Shown in pieces: positions 1-9,294 of a DNA stretch of 64,000 bases. The stretch spans positions 6,255,534-6,319,533 of the forward strand of contig NC_090619.1 in the NCBI RefSeq assembly GCF_004359215.1, given 5' to 3'. Positions within the stretch are counted from its first letter, which is position 1; every line of letters begins with the position of its first letter. Origin of the DNA: Bremia lactucae. Lineage: Eukaryota; Oomycota; Peronosporomycetes; Peronosporales; Peronosporaceae. The notes under the pieces were generated by a model. That model was given only the letters and a program-made list of their open reading frames with translations, did no database searches and was not told where the DNA came from. A program made the translations under genes and the position numbers.

Positions 1-610
1 GGAGGAACTTGTTAGACTGCCATACTCGATTTCTAGCAGTGTACCTTTCATTGCAAATTTTCATAAGCACTAAGCGGTCTGTCATCGTTTCAAAGCGCAA
101 TAGTGGTGCTCTTAAATGACTGCCTTGATAACAATGAAGAAGTTATACTCTGACTTGGACCGAAGCTAATCAAACTAAGAGGGAATCTTAAAAAATGAAA
201 CTCAACAAATTCTGTTGTCTCTTCTGCTTTGCTGCATCGATCATAAAACGATGCATGTTTCTTTCCCCGCGTAGACTCGCAATGCTTGTCAAACGGATTT
301 TCATGACACATTTCTCAATAGTGGCGGCGGGTTTATTTCACTTGAAGACCTTTTATCCTGTTTTCTTCTGTTTGTTCATCAGGCGATCTATCTCCTGGCT
401 ATACATGCACATCAAAGTACTTTTCTGTGCACCTTTAAATAGTTTCCCAACTTTGTCACAAAGGCTCCAAAAAATCAAACAAAACGCAAATCGACTTGGA
501 TCTATGTATCTCGCTCGCTTACCCGGTTTAACCACTTCTACGTGCTATTACTTAACCAGTTATCTCTTCTCCCCTATTTGCTAGTTGGTTTTGTGACGTA
601 CTTACCATAT
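1..610. other. Flanking sequence, no gene recognised
   Basis: Short open frames exist on both strands, but none has a recognisable motif. The interval lies 3' of the LAMMER kinase gene and is probably its 3' flank plus intergenic DNA. Confidence 0.5.
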
Positions 611-2492
611 TTAACCATTGCGGCCAGGTCGCACGATGTTGCGATACGAAAACTCGTCAAAAAAAGGTGTGCGGAGAGCTTCCTTCGCAGTCACTCGTTT
701 CTCCGGATCCAAGACCAGCATCAGCTGCAACAGCTCTAACAACCCACTCTTCGCGTCCTCGGGAGAAATCAAGTCTGCCAGCGATCGCATTCGCCGCACG
801 TGGTCGATGCTTTCATCGCTCGACGAACCAGCTGGCCAATTCAGTCGCCCGCGGTGAAAATAACTGGCTGAGACGGAATTTTTAGAGGCCTGGGCCACCA
901 TTTTTACAGGAAGAGGGTTGATACAGCGTTCAATAAGAGCAAGGTGCTCCAAATTCTCATGCGTAGCAAACAAGAGCTCGCCAAGATAGAGTTCTGCAAT
1001 GATACATCCAGCCGACCAAATATCGGACGGGTAACTCCAGCCGAGCCCAAGAATGACCTCAGGTGAACGGTACTGACGCGTATTGATGACCGAACTTTTG
1101 GACTCGTCATCATACGTGGCGCCACCGAAATCAATGAGCTTGACGGCGTTATTCGCAGGAGGGCGCAGCGAAAATCGTCCAGAATCTACGTCCGACAAGT
1201 CGCGCTCGCGTTTCTTCCATTGCCGGCCGTTCGACCACTGCTCGCGCCCTGACGTCCCATCCGGAGATCTATACGACGACGTTGACGACGGCGACGACGA
1301 ATCACACGAAAACCTTTCTTCTTCGTCATCTACAAGCAAAATGTTCTCGGGCTTGAGATCCGTGTGAATAAGTCGAATACTATGAATCGACTCGAGTGAC
1401 GTCAGTAATTGCCATGCATACGCGCGAATACAGTGCAGCGGAAACGGTTTGTAGTCGTGGTTCTTCAAATAGTCGTACAACGAGCAGCCTAGACGCTCAA
1501 AGACCATACACACGTGGCCTCTGTATTCAAACCACTTGAACATCCGCACACACAGCGACGTATTGTTCTTGTCCTTGTCATTCACATCTTGCAAAATCGC
1601 AGCCTCGATCTTGGCGGAATCCGTGTACTTGTCGACTTTCCGAACAACTTTAATGGCCACGACGATGTTACGTTGCTTGTCGAGACACTCGAGCACGCGG
1701 CCAAACGTGCCCAAGCCTGCTTCACGGATAATCTTGTACCGATTCGCGATATACTCGCCAGGTTTGCCATCAAAACTGCCCACCGTGTCGTCATGAGCTG
1801 CGCTATCTTCCGTGCCGTCTCGTGGCGATGCCGGTACTGGGGGCGGCAGCGGCTCCCGGTCGTGGTACGAAACATGTCGCCGCGAATGCCGCATTTTCTT
1901 CTTGCCACGCAAATCACGGTGGCGTTTTTTTCGGATGCTTCGGCGGCGTTCACGGCCGTGACTCTCCGCACGTGAAGAGCGCTTTCGACCACTGTATCTG
2001 AAGGAATGACACGCAAATCAAGTCCAAGGGTTGGTTACGATCGCATTCGAAGATAACACGCACCGCTGGCGATGGTGATGGCTTCCGCTGGACCCTGCGT
2101 GCGACGCAGTAATTGACTTTTTACGTTTTCGGGTCCCAGATCGAGACCTAGATCGGGATCTAGATCGTGGCGCTCTCGAGTCTACAGGACATAGCAGGCA
2201 ATACATAGGTCAAATGAATGTATGGATTGCGCAAACAATTACATTCCACACCTGTTCTTCGCTTTGAAGAGCGACTGCCGTGGTGAGAGCGGACGCGGCT
2301 TCGACTGCGAGTTTCATGTTCGTGTGCGTCCTTGGCAACACGGCGCCGACGTCGGTGCGGGGTTCTGGACTGAGAAGAAGGACGTGTATGACGTCTACGC
2401 AGCTGGTAACGAAGCCGTGAGGACACGGGACTGAAGCTACGACTGCGCCGACATCGTCCATCCGCGTCATCCGCGCGTTGTCGCCGCTCCAT
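611..2492 (-). CDS. LAMMER/CLK-type dual-specificity protein kinase, three exons
   Basis: Spliced as 2252-2492, 2064-2181 and 611-1997 (introns 70 and 66 bp, GTGTGG...TGTAG and GTGCGT...CTTCAG), it gives 581 residues with frame kept across both junctions. The first ~165 residues are Arg/Ser-rich, with RSRSRSRSRS encoded in exon 2, as in CLK kinases that phosphorylate SR splicing factors. The kinase domain follows: glycine loop GLGTFG (~214-219), AIK lysine (~236), catalytic HTDLKPEN (~331-338), DFGGAT (~409) and the family signature EHLALIERCINPLP (~470-483), a variant of EHLAMMERILG. About 57 acidic/Ser-rich residues sit between the catalytic loop and DFG, longer than I expect for the family. 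Seen: motifs, splice sites and frames. Known: LAMMER kinases act on SR proteins in the nucleus. Inferred: start at the ATG at 2492; the largest single open frame begins only at a TTG, so it is not the true N-terminus. Confidence 0.93.
1998..2063 (-). other. Intron 2 of the LAMMER kinase gene
   Basis: 66 bp, donor GTGCGTG and acceptor TTCCTTCAG on the minus strand. It joins CG|A (Arg) in phase 2 and leads into a second basic stretch ahead of the kinase domain. Confidence 0.85.
2182..2251 (-). other. Intron 1 of the LAMMER kinase gene
   Basis: 70 bp, donor GTGTGG and acceptor CCTGTAG read on the minus strand. It joins G|AC in phase 1 and keeps the Arg/Ser-rich frame open. Confidence 0.85.
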
Positions 2493-2635
2493 GGGGCGAT
2501 TTGAACGCAACTGGGGCTTCGTCCCTTGAAAAGAGAGATCCTTCGAGCAACATTCGGTTAAGGGGAATTTTAAAGGAACACGAAATGTAACTTTCGTGTG
2601 ACTTACACAAACCACGTTTCTTTCGGAAACGACGT
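2493..2635. promoter_or_regulatory. Shared intergenic region of two divergent genes
   Basis: Only 143 bp separate the start codons of the LAMMER kinase (minus) and MOB4 (plus), so both 5' UTRs and core promoters must lie here or overlap the coding regions. I do not see a TATA box or a convincing oomycete initiator. Confidence 0.5.
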
Positions 2636-3271
2636 ATGACGACGCTTGTAGTAGGGAAGAACCTGCCAGGGAGCCGCAATGGCGAGTTTTTTGCATGGGA
2701 AGAGACCGCTGGCGGGCGAGTTGCTGAAACTGGAGGTGCTTTTGAGGTTGAGCAGCTCATTCAACGTCTAATTCGCGCAGATCCGACCGCGCTGTCCCAA
2801 ATCTACGACGTGCCTGACGACCACGACACGTACTTGTGGCAGTACGAGCATCTGCGCCAAGTGATGAAAGAACTAAATGTTTTGGTTGCACGGCTTGACG
2901 GATCTTGTACAAATGATTCTTGCCCTGTGATGAAAGCCACAGACGAATGGGTATTTCTCTGCGCGGCTCACAAGTCGCCAAAGGAGTGCTGTGCGTTCGA
3001 GTACATTGTTCACACCATGGACAACGTCAATACGCTGCTCACGAGCAGCCGCGTCTTTCCGTCGCGCGTCAGCATTAGCTCCAACGCAACGCAATACTTT
3101 CAGTCCGTCTCACGCCGCTTGTACCGCATCTTTTCGCACACGTTCTTCCACCACCCCGAGGTCTTTCAGGAGTTTGAAGACAAGTCGTACTTATGTCATC
3201 GGTTCGTCTACTTTGCGCTTCACTTCTGTCTCATTCCCAAGAGTCTGCTTATTATTCCTGATATCGGATAA
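2636..3271 (+). CDS. MOB4: MOB kinase activator, MOB4/phocein type
   Basis: A single-exon 211-residue protein with the complete Mob1/phocein fold. The helix-1 region reads LWQYEHLRQVMKELN (~67-81). The zinc ligands are C91-x4-C96 and H168-x4-H173 (in FSHTFFHH). Other conserved blocks are EWVFLCAAHKSPKEC (~104-118) and FPSRVSI (~141-147), and the C-terminus is YLCHRF...LIIPD. The PKEC and phocein-like C-terminal blocks place it with MOB4 rather than the NDR/LATS-binding MOB1. Known: MOB4 is the MOB subunit of STRIPAK phosphatase-kinase complexes, linked to vesicle traffic and Hippo-type signalling. The ATG at 2636 is the first in frame. It is divergent from the kinase gene and converges on the Vps2 gene with a 150 bp gap. 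Confidence 0.93.
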   Translation: MTTLVVGKNLPGSRNGEFFAWEETAGGRVAETGGAFEVEQLIQRLIRADPTALSQIYDVPDDHDTYLWQYEHLRQVMKELNVLVARLDGSCTNDSCPVMKATDEWVFLCAAHKSPKECCAFEYIVHTMDNVNTLLTSSRVFPSRVSISSNATQYFQSVSRRLYRIFSHTFFHHPEVFQEFEDKSYLCHRFVYFALHFCLIPKSLLIIPDIG

Positions 3272-3421
3272 CAAACGAGGGAGGCATAGATAATGTGACT
3301 TGTTCGTCTTGCTTATACACACGCGTATTAGTCTTGTGATCTCTCACTACTACTCGACTAATAGCTTGTCACCTACATTAATGGATACAAACTTGCTGCT
3401 TCTCTAGTTTCTTTCTAATCC

Positions 3422-4117
3422 TCAGGACCGTCGGAGATTATTCAGCCTGGCTTCAAGGTCGCTCATGGCTGAATCCGTCGCATCGCCTCCAGCTGCCACA
3501 GGCGCAGGTGGTGAAATTGCAGCTGAAACCACTTTGGCTGCTGCTTCGGCAGGTGCTGCATAAACCGTTGGCGCCTCGGGAACGGCCCCGGACATGTCGA
3601 TGCCAATTTCATCTAGCACTTGTCCAACGATCTTGTCCTCCTCTTCTTCGTCCTGGTCAGCGTCCATGACGTCGTCGATGGTATCACCTATCATTTCCTG
3701 ATTCACCTCCATCTTCTCGCTCTCCTTTGCATACTCCATCATAATTTGATTGAGTCGAGGCAAGTTCATTGTAGCGGCCATCGACTTCATTGCCGTGGTG
3801 GTGCCCTGCAGCGCTGAGGTCATGGCTTCAGCTGATTTTGCGGTCTCGAGACGAAGTGACACTGCCTGCAGCTGCGAGCGCATTGTGTAAAATTTCGCGA
3901 CATGTTGTCGCGTACGCACCAAGTCCTTTGCCATGATCTTGACGCTGGCAATTTGGCCCTGCTTGGCCATCTTTTTGATCTCGACAATAAGCTTCTTTTC
4001 TTGAAGCTGCAGATTGTTGCGCTCTCGGTCCAGCTGCCGTACGGCGCGACTTATCTCACGCTTGTTTTCACGCAACTGTTCCTTCACGGTCTTCTTAGTG
4101 CCCAGAGCATTCCCCAT
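3422..4117 (-). CDS. ESCRT-III subunit Vps2/CHMP2
   Basis: 231 residues in one exon. It has a basic N-terminal helical hairpin (KKTVKEQLRENKREISRAVR), long amphipathic helices typical of Snf7-superfamily proteins, an acidic linker (DADQDEEEEDK, ~152-162), an Ala/Pro-rich tail, and a C-terminal MIM1-like motif DLEARLNNLRR that would bind the MIT domain of Vps4. Length and the MGN start fit CHMP2A/Vps2. Known: Vps2 and Vps24 cap Snf7 filaments and recruit Vps4 in multivesicular-body sorting, cytokinesis and membrane repair on the cytosolic face of membranes. The ATG at 4117 is supported by the usual short leader before the first helix. A Mutator-like element begins only about 95 bp upstream of the start codon, so the promoter is short or overlaps the element. 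Confidence 0.94.
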   Translation of the reverse strand: MGNALGTKKTVKEQLRENKREISRAVRQLDRERNNLQLQEKKLIVEIKKMAKQGQIASVKIMAKDLVRTRQHVAKFYTMRSQLQAVSLRLETAKSAEAMTSALQGTTTAMKSMAATMNLPRLNQIMMEYAKESEKMEVNQEMIGDTIDDVMDADQDEEEEDKIVGQVLDEIGIDMSGAVPEAPTVYAAPAEAAAKVVSAAISPPAPVAAGGDATDSAMSDLEARLNNLRRS

Positions 4118-4210
4118 TATATGTTACTAAATTGGAAGACAACTAGCACAATATTCTCTTATTTTATGTCGATAATAAGTTGGCTACTTCATAAACACAA
4201 CATTCTTTTA

Positions 4211-4290
4211 GGGAGATATTATTCCCACCGGAGTTTTTATTATCCCACCGGAGTTCAGGGGTTTTTCTAATTTCTATGTAGATTTAGCAG
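4211..4290 (+). repeat. Left terminal inverted repeat of the MULE
   Basis: Pairs with 6001-6076 in reverse complement. Within it CCACCGGAGTT occurs twice, so the end also has a short internal direct repeat. Confidence 0.75.
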
Positions 4291-4405
4291 ATGTCCCTGA
4301 TTTTCTCAAATCCATGATTGGCTGGCTCACACGCCCCTGAAGTAGCTTGTTTAACACAAGTCGACTGCATCAAACGGAATTTGTTATCGAAGCAAGCCTG
4401 GCGAC

Positions 4406-4660
4406 CTGAAGCTGAGTGCATTTAGTGACGCAGATTGGGGAAGTGACAAAGATATTCGACGTTCGACAGCTGGAGTCATGGTGATGGTCAATGACTCTCC
4501 AGTTATAGTCAAGTCGAAGCTTCAGATCACTGTATCACTAAGTACTGCTGAAGCTGAATATGTGGTACTTTCGTTGTGCATTCACGAAATTTTGTGGTCA
4601 AAGAATTTATTGATGGAGATGAAGGTCAAGATTGACGCTCCTTTCTCAAATTCAAATTTA
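4406..4660 (+). pseudogene. Ty1/copia RNase H fragment inside the MULE
   Basis: Translation from ~4406 shows FSDADWGSDKDIRRSTAG, a short loop, then SLSTAEAEYVVLSLCIHE and ILWSKNLLMEM. These are the catalytic and C-terminal blocks of the copia RNase H domain (Asp of DADW, Glu of AEAEY). The reverse transcriptase that should precede it is missing and no LTR is adjacent. It is therefore a captured or nested remnant lying between the MULE end and the MULE transposase. Confidence 0.8.
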
Positions 4661-4689
4661 AATATAAATCCATGTTTTTCTTTCACCGT

Positions 4690-5830
4690 GCCTCTTGCTC
4701 CGCTGAAGAAACATACCGATCAATTGCGATAGCAAAAGAAGCTCTTCAAGCTCACTCTGAAGCTGAACAATACGATATTTGCAGTATTTGCTCAGAAAGG
4801 TATGGAAAGGGTGTGGACAGCCAATGAAGAGCATTATTTTTGGCTGCAAACATCATGGGTCTACAAGTATGAGGGACATGGTGCAAGGCCTGCACAGAAA
4901 TCAAGGAAAACAGGTTGCCCTTTTAGAGTGAAACTAGTACGGGACTGTGTTGGGATTCGTAACCAGGAACCAACCATGAATCTGCTGATGTAGCAGCATG
5001 TCCTCGAGCGAGGAACAAGGCAATCCACCAGAACATGCCGCTCATATGCAACAAACCCTTGCAGGTGTTGCACCTCGCAACATTTTGCGCACTCTGCAAC
5101 TTGCTGACCAAATCAGCTGTGCAACTGATCAAGATATATACAATGCAAAACAATTGTTGCGGCGACAGGAACTTGACGCCGCTCAACACTGGAAACACTG
5201 TTTGACCATTTGGCAAACTCCGAGGTCAAATGGGTAATGAAGCGAGACGATAATCAAATTTTAACGCTTTTGTACATAGAGCCCACCACACAACAGTTGC
5301 ACAGTGGTGTGGAAATCATGTGTTTGTTATGGATTCAACCGACAAGACAAACAAGCACAAAATGCCTCTCTTTCACTGCGTCTCCCCAACTCCCACCAAC
5401 CAAACATACACTGTGTTCTTTTAATTCCTTCCTGCGGAAACTAGGGAGCACTATGAATGGGCCTTGGCACAATTTCAAGAGGTCCTATGTGCATCGATTC
5501 CTCTTTCTGCCCCCCTCTGTGGAAAACTTCAACAAGCACTGGTGGCTTGATCAACCAGCAGCAACAACTGCCATCAGACTAAATCTCACCTTGCCAGTTG
5601 CCTCCACAAGCCATGCACCATCCTTCCACGAGTCAGTTGAACGAATTACAGCAGAGTATCAACAGACACCCCCTCGATTGCAAAGGTTAATTTAATGAGA
5701 CCTTCTCCAGAATAGAGGCAAGTGGTAATGCGGCCACTGCTCTTGACCCTGTGCTTTGACGTGGTCGTGGTAGGCCTGCAGGGTCGCTTGGTGCCACAGG
5801 GCTGCGTCTTGACCTTTCGTTTCATGAGCA
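4690..5830 (+). pseudogene. Broken MULE transposase
   Basis: Pieces in shifting frames can be ordered. A leader resembles SKAEQYDI-type MULE N-termini (EETYRSIAIAKEALQAHSEA). A FAR1/WRKY-like zinc-finger segment has RKTGCPFRVKLVRD (~4897). An ATDQDIYNAK-like block follows (~5125), then the start of the DDE domain with WCGNHVFVMDSTDKTNKHK (~5310). A stop codon lies shortly after that Asp. The C-terminal end is GRGRPAGSLGA near 5765, an AT-hook-like tail often seen in these proteins. The second and third catalytic residues cannot be placed, so the gene is truncated as well as frameshifted. Known: such transposases act in the nucleus on inverted termini. Confidence 0.75.
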
Positions 5831-6000
5831 TGCCATTTTTTTAGAGGCAGCAAGAGTTGAACCTGCTACCCTTTCAGTGTCACTGCCAGTGAGAGAACGC
5901 GTGCCCAACCTACTTACCGGCGTTGCCTTCAAGTTGGTCATACCAGGGCCAGTCACGGATGCTTCCTTCGGCCAGCAGCACATACGTAATATTATATACA

Positions 6001-6076
6001 TATGTAGCCCATAAATCTCTAGAAATCCCTAGCTCTGGTGGGGATAATAAAAACTCCGGTGGAAATAATATATCCC
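6001..6076 (-). repeat. Right terminal inverted repeat of the MULE
   Basis: Reverse complement matches 4211-4290 with scattered substitutions. The shared core is CACCGGAGTTTTTATTATCC. Confidence 0.75.
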
Positions 6077-6524
6077 TTCTTATATTTAGGGGAATTGCTG
6101 CGGACACCGTGTCCCGGCCGATTTTTGTTTTTAAATTTTAAGAAATTTCATAGTATGCCCCTCTTTTGATCCGAAATTCTTATACTACCCCTATTTTCTT
6201 AATTCACAATATGCTTTTTTTCACATACATGTTAATGACCAGCCATAACATCACACGCAGCCATTCACTGAACAGACAAATGACAAAATGAAGTTAAAAA
6301 AATTCAAATCGCACACATTATATGTATATTTTAAGCTTGCGACGGACTCGTGGAGACTGAGGCGATAACAACTCACGGATGCTTAGTCCTTAAGTGACTG
6401 CCGTGATGATACAACATGTGCTAGGTTGTCTTCATTCGTGACAGCAAACGCTTATTTCTGTGATTTTAAACCTCTCTTGTTCATATAATTCCTACAATAC
6501 CTGCGCGCATTTTCATTGCAAAGG
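6077..6524. other. Intergenic, nothing recognised
   Basis: AT-rich sequence between the MULE and the first LTR, with no open frame with recognisable motifs. Confidence 0.5.
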
Positions 6525-7303
6525 TGTAACGGGCTAAGTTGCCCCAATGTTACACAATAGGGAATCGTCAATTACTTCAATAAAGTAACTAGACCCACCA
6601 CTCGGGTGTGATTCACATTTGTGACCATCCCTTGGGTATGTGATGCACATAGGTGCATTCACATTAGAAGGGATGATGCCTAGCGTCATCCGTTAAGCGA
6701 CGTATCTAGAAATATGGGCTCGCCATACATTATAGTGTTATCTACAGAGATAACGTTTTGAATTGGTGAAATAGGTATTTATATTTAATACGATTAAATA
6801 TAAATCAGTCTGAAAAACCCTTTCTACTTAGTAAGTGTGCACGAGGAGCCGGATTACCGCTCCCGTGGCGACACTTTACTAGAGTGCTTAGTGCGTTGGG
6901 TGAGGTCACTAAAATGCCCACCACAACTACCTCACTGCACGCAAGAGATTCAATTTTGACGAAGTCTTCTTATTGGAACCCCGTACTTCTCATTACACTA
7001 TGGGGAATTTCGGCTACAGAGCCTCCTCCCACCCAACTATCACACACCTTCGGTGCGGGTTGGCAGGGCGGCCATCCATTGGATGGCTGCTCGTCTGCTT
7101 CTGAGCCTATCTCCGGCGATGTGTCATCGTACCGCCCTCCGCGGGTATCGATCCACGTACCTCCCGGTCCCAGTTCCAGTGCTTAACCACTCGGCCACTG
7201 AGGTCGGTACTGCACGCAAGAGAAGACGGTATAACCGTTTTTTCGCTGTGCTAGGGTATGTGTCTAAGCAGAGCGTGACCGCTTTAAGACGTGCCCGCCT
7301 ACA
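6525..7303 (+). repeat. LTR of a Ty3/gypsy element, interrupted by a SINE
   Basis: Begins TGTAACGGGC and ends GCCCGCCTACA. Its reverse complement matches the LTRs at 34417-34946 and 52608-53140. Without the SINE and one target duplication it is about 504 bp, against 530-533 bp in the other two. Gag sequence on the plus strand follows, so it is the 5' LTR of the element at 7304-11130. Confidence 0.85.
6949..7208 (-). mobile_element. tRNA-derived SINE
   Basis: On the minus strand the 260-bp insert starts ACCGACCTCAGTGGCCGAG and contains an A box (TGGCCGAGTGGTTA) and a B-box-like GGATCGATACC about 50 nt later. This is the pol III promoter layout of a class II tRNA (Ser/Leu-like). It is flanked by the 15-bp direct repeat ACTGCACGCAAGAGA at 6934-6948 and 7209-7223. 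The LTRs near 34.5 and 52.7 kb have this target once, without the insert. The 3' end is ...AAAATTGAA with no long poly(A). No protein is encoded. Known: SINEs depend on LINE enzymes; no LINE is seen here. Confidence 0.85.
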
Positions 7304-7419
7304 CTTGACACTCATCTCTGCGTGTGTACGTGAGGAGCCTCGACATCGATTGGGCTCATTCCCCCCACCTCTTCTCCTGAGCAACATGTTGCTTAGTTGG
7401 AGCAGTTTAAGGCATTCGT

Positions 7420-8230
7420 GCTCGAACAGCGGAGAGCCGCGTCCGAGGCACAACAGGTCCATGCTGTGGTGGAGTCCGTCACTCAGACTCAGGATGAGCT
7501 GAAGCATGAGCAGGCTCGGAGCGAGGCTTTCAACAGCCGCATCAGCTGAGGCCCATTCGGATGGACCCGCCCAGGTTCGTCGGAACTGCAGCGCACACGA
7601 GTGTCCACTGGCTGTAAGCCGTGGAGCAATGCAGTGCCACGCAGCTCATCGAGGACGACAGCCGGATGGTGTCGTACGCCATGTCGCGCCTGTGCGGTAA
7701 GGCCTCTGAGTGGGCTTACTCGGCGCTTATGGCGGACAGAAAGGCATTCCCTACATGGGCGAATTTTAAGACAAAGGTACGCGCCATGTACCAGCCGCCG
7801 AACAACGAACTGTTGCTTCAAGCGCGCTCTTTGGAGCGCGACAGTCGAAGCGACCTGCAAGATTACGTGCAAGACATGCGCTCGTCATCGGCGTCCATTA
7901 CCGTAGGTCAGATTCCGGAGCACATTAAGGTGCCCATTTTATGAACGGACTACGGCATGGCCCATCTCGACAGGCCCTCTTTAGAAAGGTGCCGTCGACG
8001 ATGGAAGAGGCAATCCAAATTGCCTTGGTTGAGGAGCAATCCTACAACAGTGCCTCAGAGACAGCTTGGTAAAGCCGTCGGCCGAGAGGACAGATGCCAC
8101 TCCCATGGAGTTGGGCAGTGCAGATGTAGTCTGCTTTAAATGCGGCAAGCGCGGCTATATGATGGCTTGCTGCTACGGTCCTTGCTGGGGCAAAGATGCC
8201 CAGCAAGAGGACTCCCTTTCCAAAGGGCGA
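7420..8230 (+). pseudogene. Gag of element A
   Basis: A coiled-coil start (EQFKAFVLEQRRAASEAQQV) is followed, after a stop near 7548, by the Gag core (SYAMSRLCGKASEWAYSAL, then FPTWANFKTKVRAMYQPPNN). There is another frame change near 7944. A zinc knuckle CFKCGKRGYMMACC near 8133-8175 has the first two Cys but a disturbed C-terminal half. Known: Gag packages element RNA in cytoplasmic particles. Confidence 0.75.
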
Positions 8231-8259
8231 TAACAAGAACCGGCGTGCGAGATGCATGA

Positions 8260-8294
8260 GTTCTCCATCGACCACTGAGGGGTCGATGGAGAAC
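8260..8294 (+). repeat. 14-bp perfect hairpin after the element A zinc knuckle
   Basis: GTTCTCCATCGACC and GGTCGATGGAGAAC face each other across a ~7-nt loop, about 30 nt after an in-frame TAA of gag. It is not seen in the other Ty3 copies. Confidence 0.6.
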
Positions 8295-8318
8295 AGTAGG
8301 GGCGGGATGCCCTACTGA
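8293..8318 (+). other. Gag/protease boundary stem-loop (element A copy)
   Basis: CAGTAGGGGCG-GGA-TGCCCTACTG folds as a stem-loop. Equivalent structures lie at the same boundary in five other copies. In the gag frame of this copy it contains TAG. Confidence 0.55.
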
Positions 8319-8434
8319 CGCGGACTCTGAAGCTACCTCTAAGTTCAAAGTTGTCAAACAAATGGGTAGCATAGTCCCTGAGGTCTCGAAATTTCGGACC
8401 TAAACCCTGCTGGTCTATAGCGCTCTATGATCAG

Positions 8435-8900
8435 GTGATGACCCTTCTAGTGGATTCGGGTGCATCACAAAATTTTGTGAAACTCGCGGCTCTAAAAAAG
8501 AGACCGGCGATGTTTGAGTGGCTTTGCCAGGATGGCAAGCGAGAAGAGGCGACTGTTCGTTTAGCGAACGGCGCTCTCGTAAAGTCTGAGGGATTCCAGG
8601 TAGAACTCGCCTTCAGCTTTAATGACTTCTCTCGTAAAGAGAAGTTTACAGTGCTAGGTACAGAGAGTCCGTATGAACTCATCCAACGGATACCATGGTT
8701 GGCAAAGCACCAATTATGGATAGACTGGCTACACGCACAGTTGCGAACTCTACGCAGTACACGGGAAAGGATGTGCTCCTGCGAAAGTCGTATGCAACTG
8801 GTGTCGTGTCGAACACAGTTGAGATTGCGTTGACGCAATGTCAAACGTCACCAATTCCTACCCAGCTCGTGGAGCTGGGGTATTGAAAAAGGCAATGACA
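8435..8900 (+). pseudogene. Retropepsin of element A
   Basis: The catalytic block is LLVDSGASQNFV, followed by ATVRLANGALV (flap region) and a C-terminal YELIQRIPWLAKHQLWIDW that matches the LILGMPWLxxHxPWIDW block of this family. The aspartate is intact, but the domain is cut off from gag and RT by stops. Known: the homodimeric aspartic protease processes Gag-Pol. Confidence 0.78.
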
Positions 8901-9294
8901 AGTAGTCATGTATCCCATAGTCCTGCACAGAGTCGAGAGCCTGTGGCAGTAGACAGCGAGCTGACAGGAAGTCAAGCGTCGCATGAATCGGCACAGTGCA
9001 CAGAGCCTGGTGTAATTGGAAGGGGTGTGTTAGCCAGGAGAGCAACGGCACCCGCTTCCCAGTCAAACGTCGTGGCGACTCGGAGAACGAGAACCGGACA
9101 GATTAGGACGATCAAAGGCACGTCTAAACGAGTGACTATTAAACCAGTTCCTGTTAAAGAGGACGGGACTTCGAACGAGGTGTTCGAGGCCGTCAAAGAC
9201 GAAATTGCGGAGGCATCCTCTTGAGGTGCTCGGGAAGTCCTTAAATTGGCTGAGGAGATAGTAAATCTCCCGGAGATGTCGTGGAATATGTACC

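Larger units (their letters stand above)
4211..6076. mobile_element. Degenerate Mutator-like (MULE) DNA transposon
   Basis: Both ends carry matching inverted sequence: the left starts GGGAGATATTATTCCCACCG and the reverse complement of the right starts GGGATATATTATTTCCACCG. Similarity continues ~70-80 bp inward. The flanks TTCTTTTA (4203-4210) and TTCTTATA (6077-6084) may be a decayed target duplication. Inside are a copia RNase H fragment and a broken MULE transposase on the plus strand. Terminal repeat length and transposase type are as known for MULEs. Exact boundaries are my estimate. Confidence 0.75.

Noticed and set aside
195..584. 129-codon plus-strand ORF at the left end
   Set aside because: Low-complexity hydrophobic composition, no motif, no codon evidence; probably chance in AT-rich DNA.
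1582..2016. Overlapping minus-strand ORF beside the kinase
   Set aside because: It is another frame of kinase exon 3 and intron 2; the spliced kinase frame explains the region.
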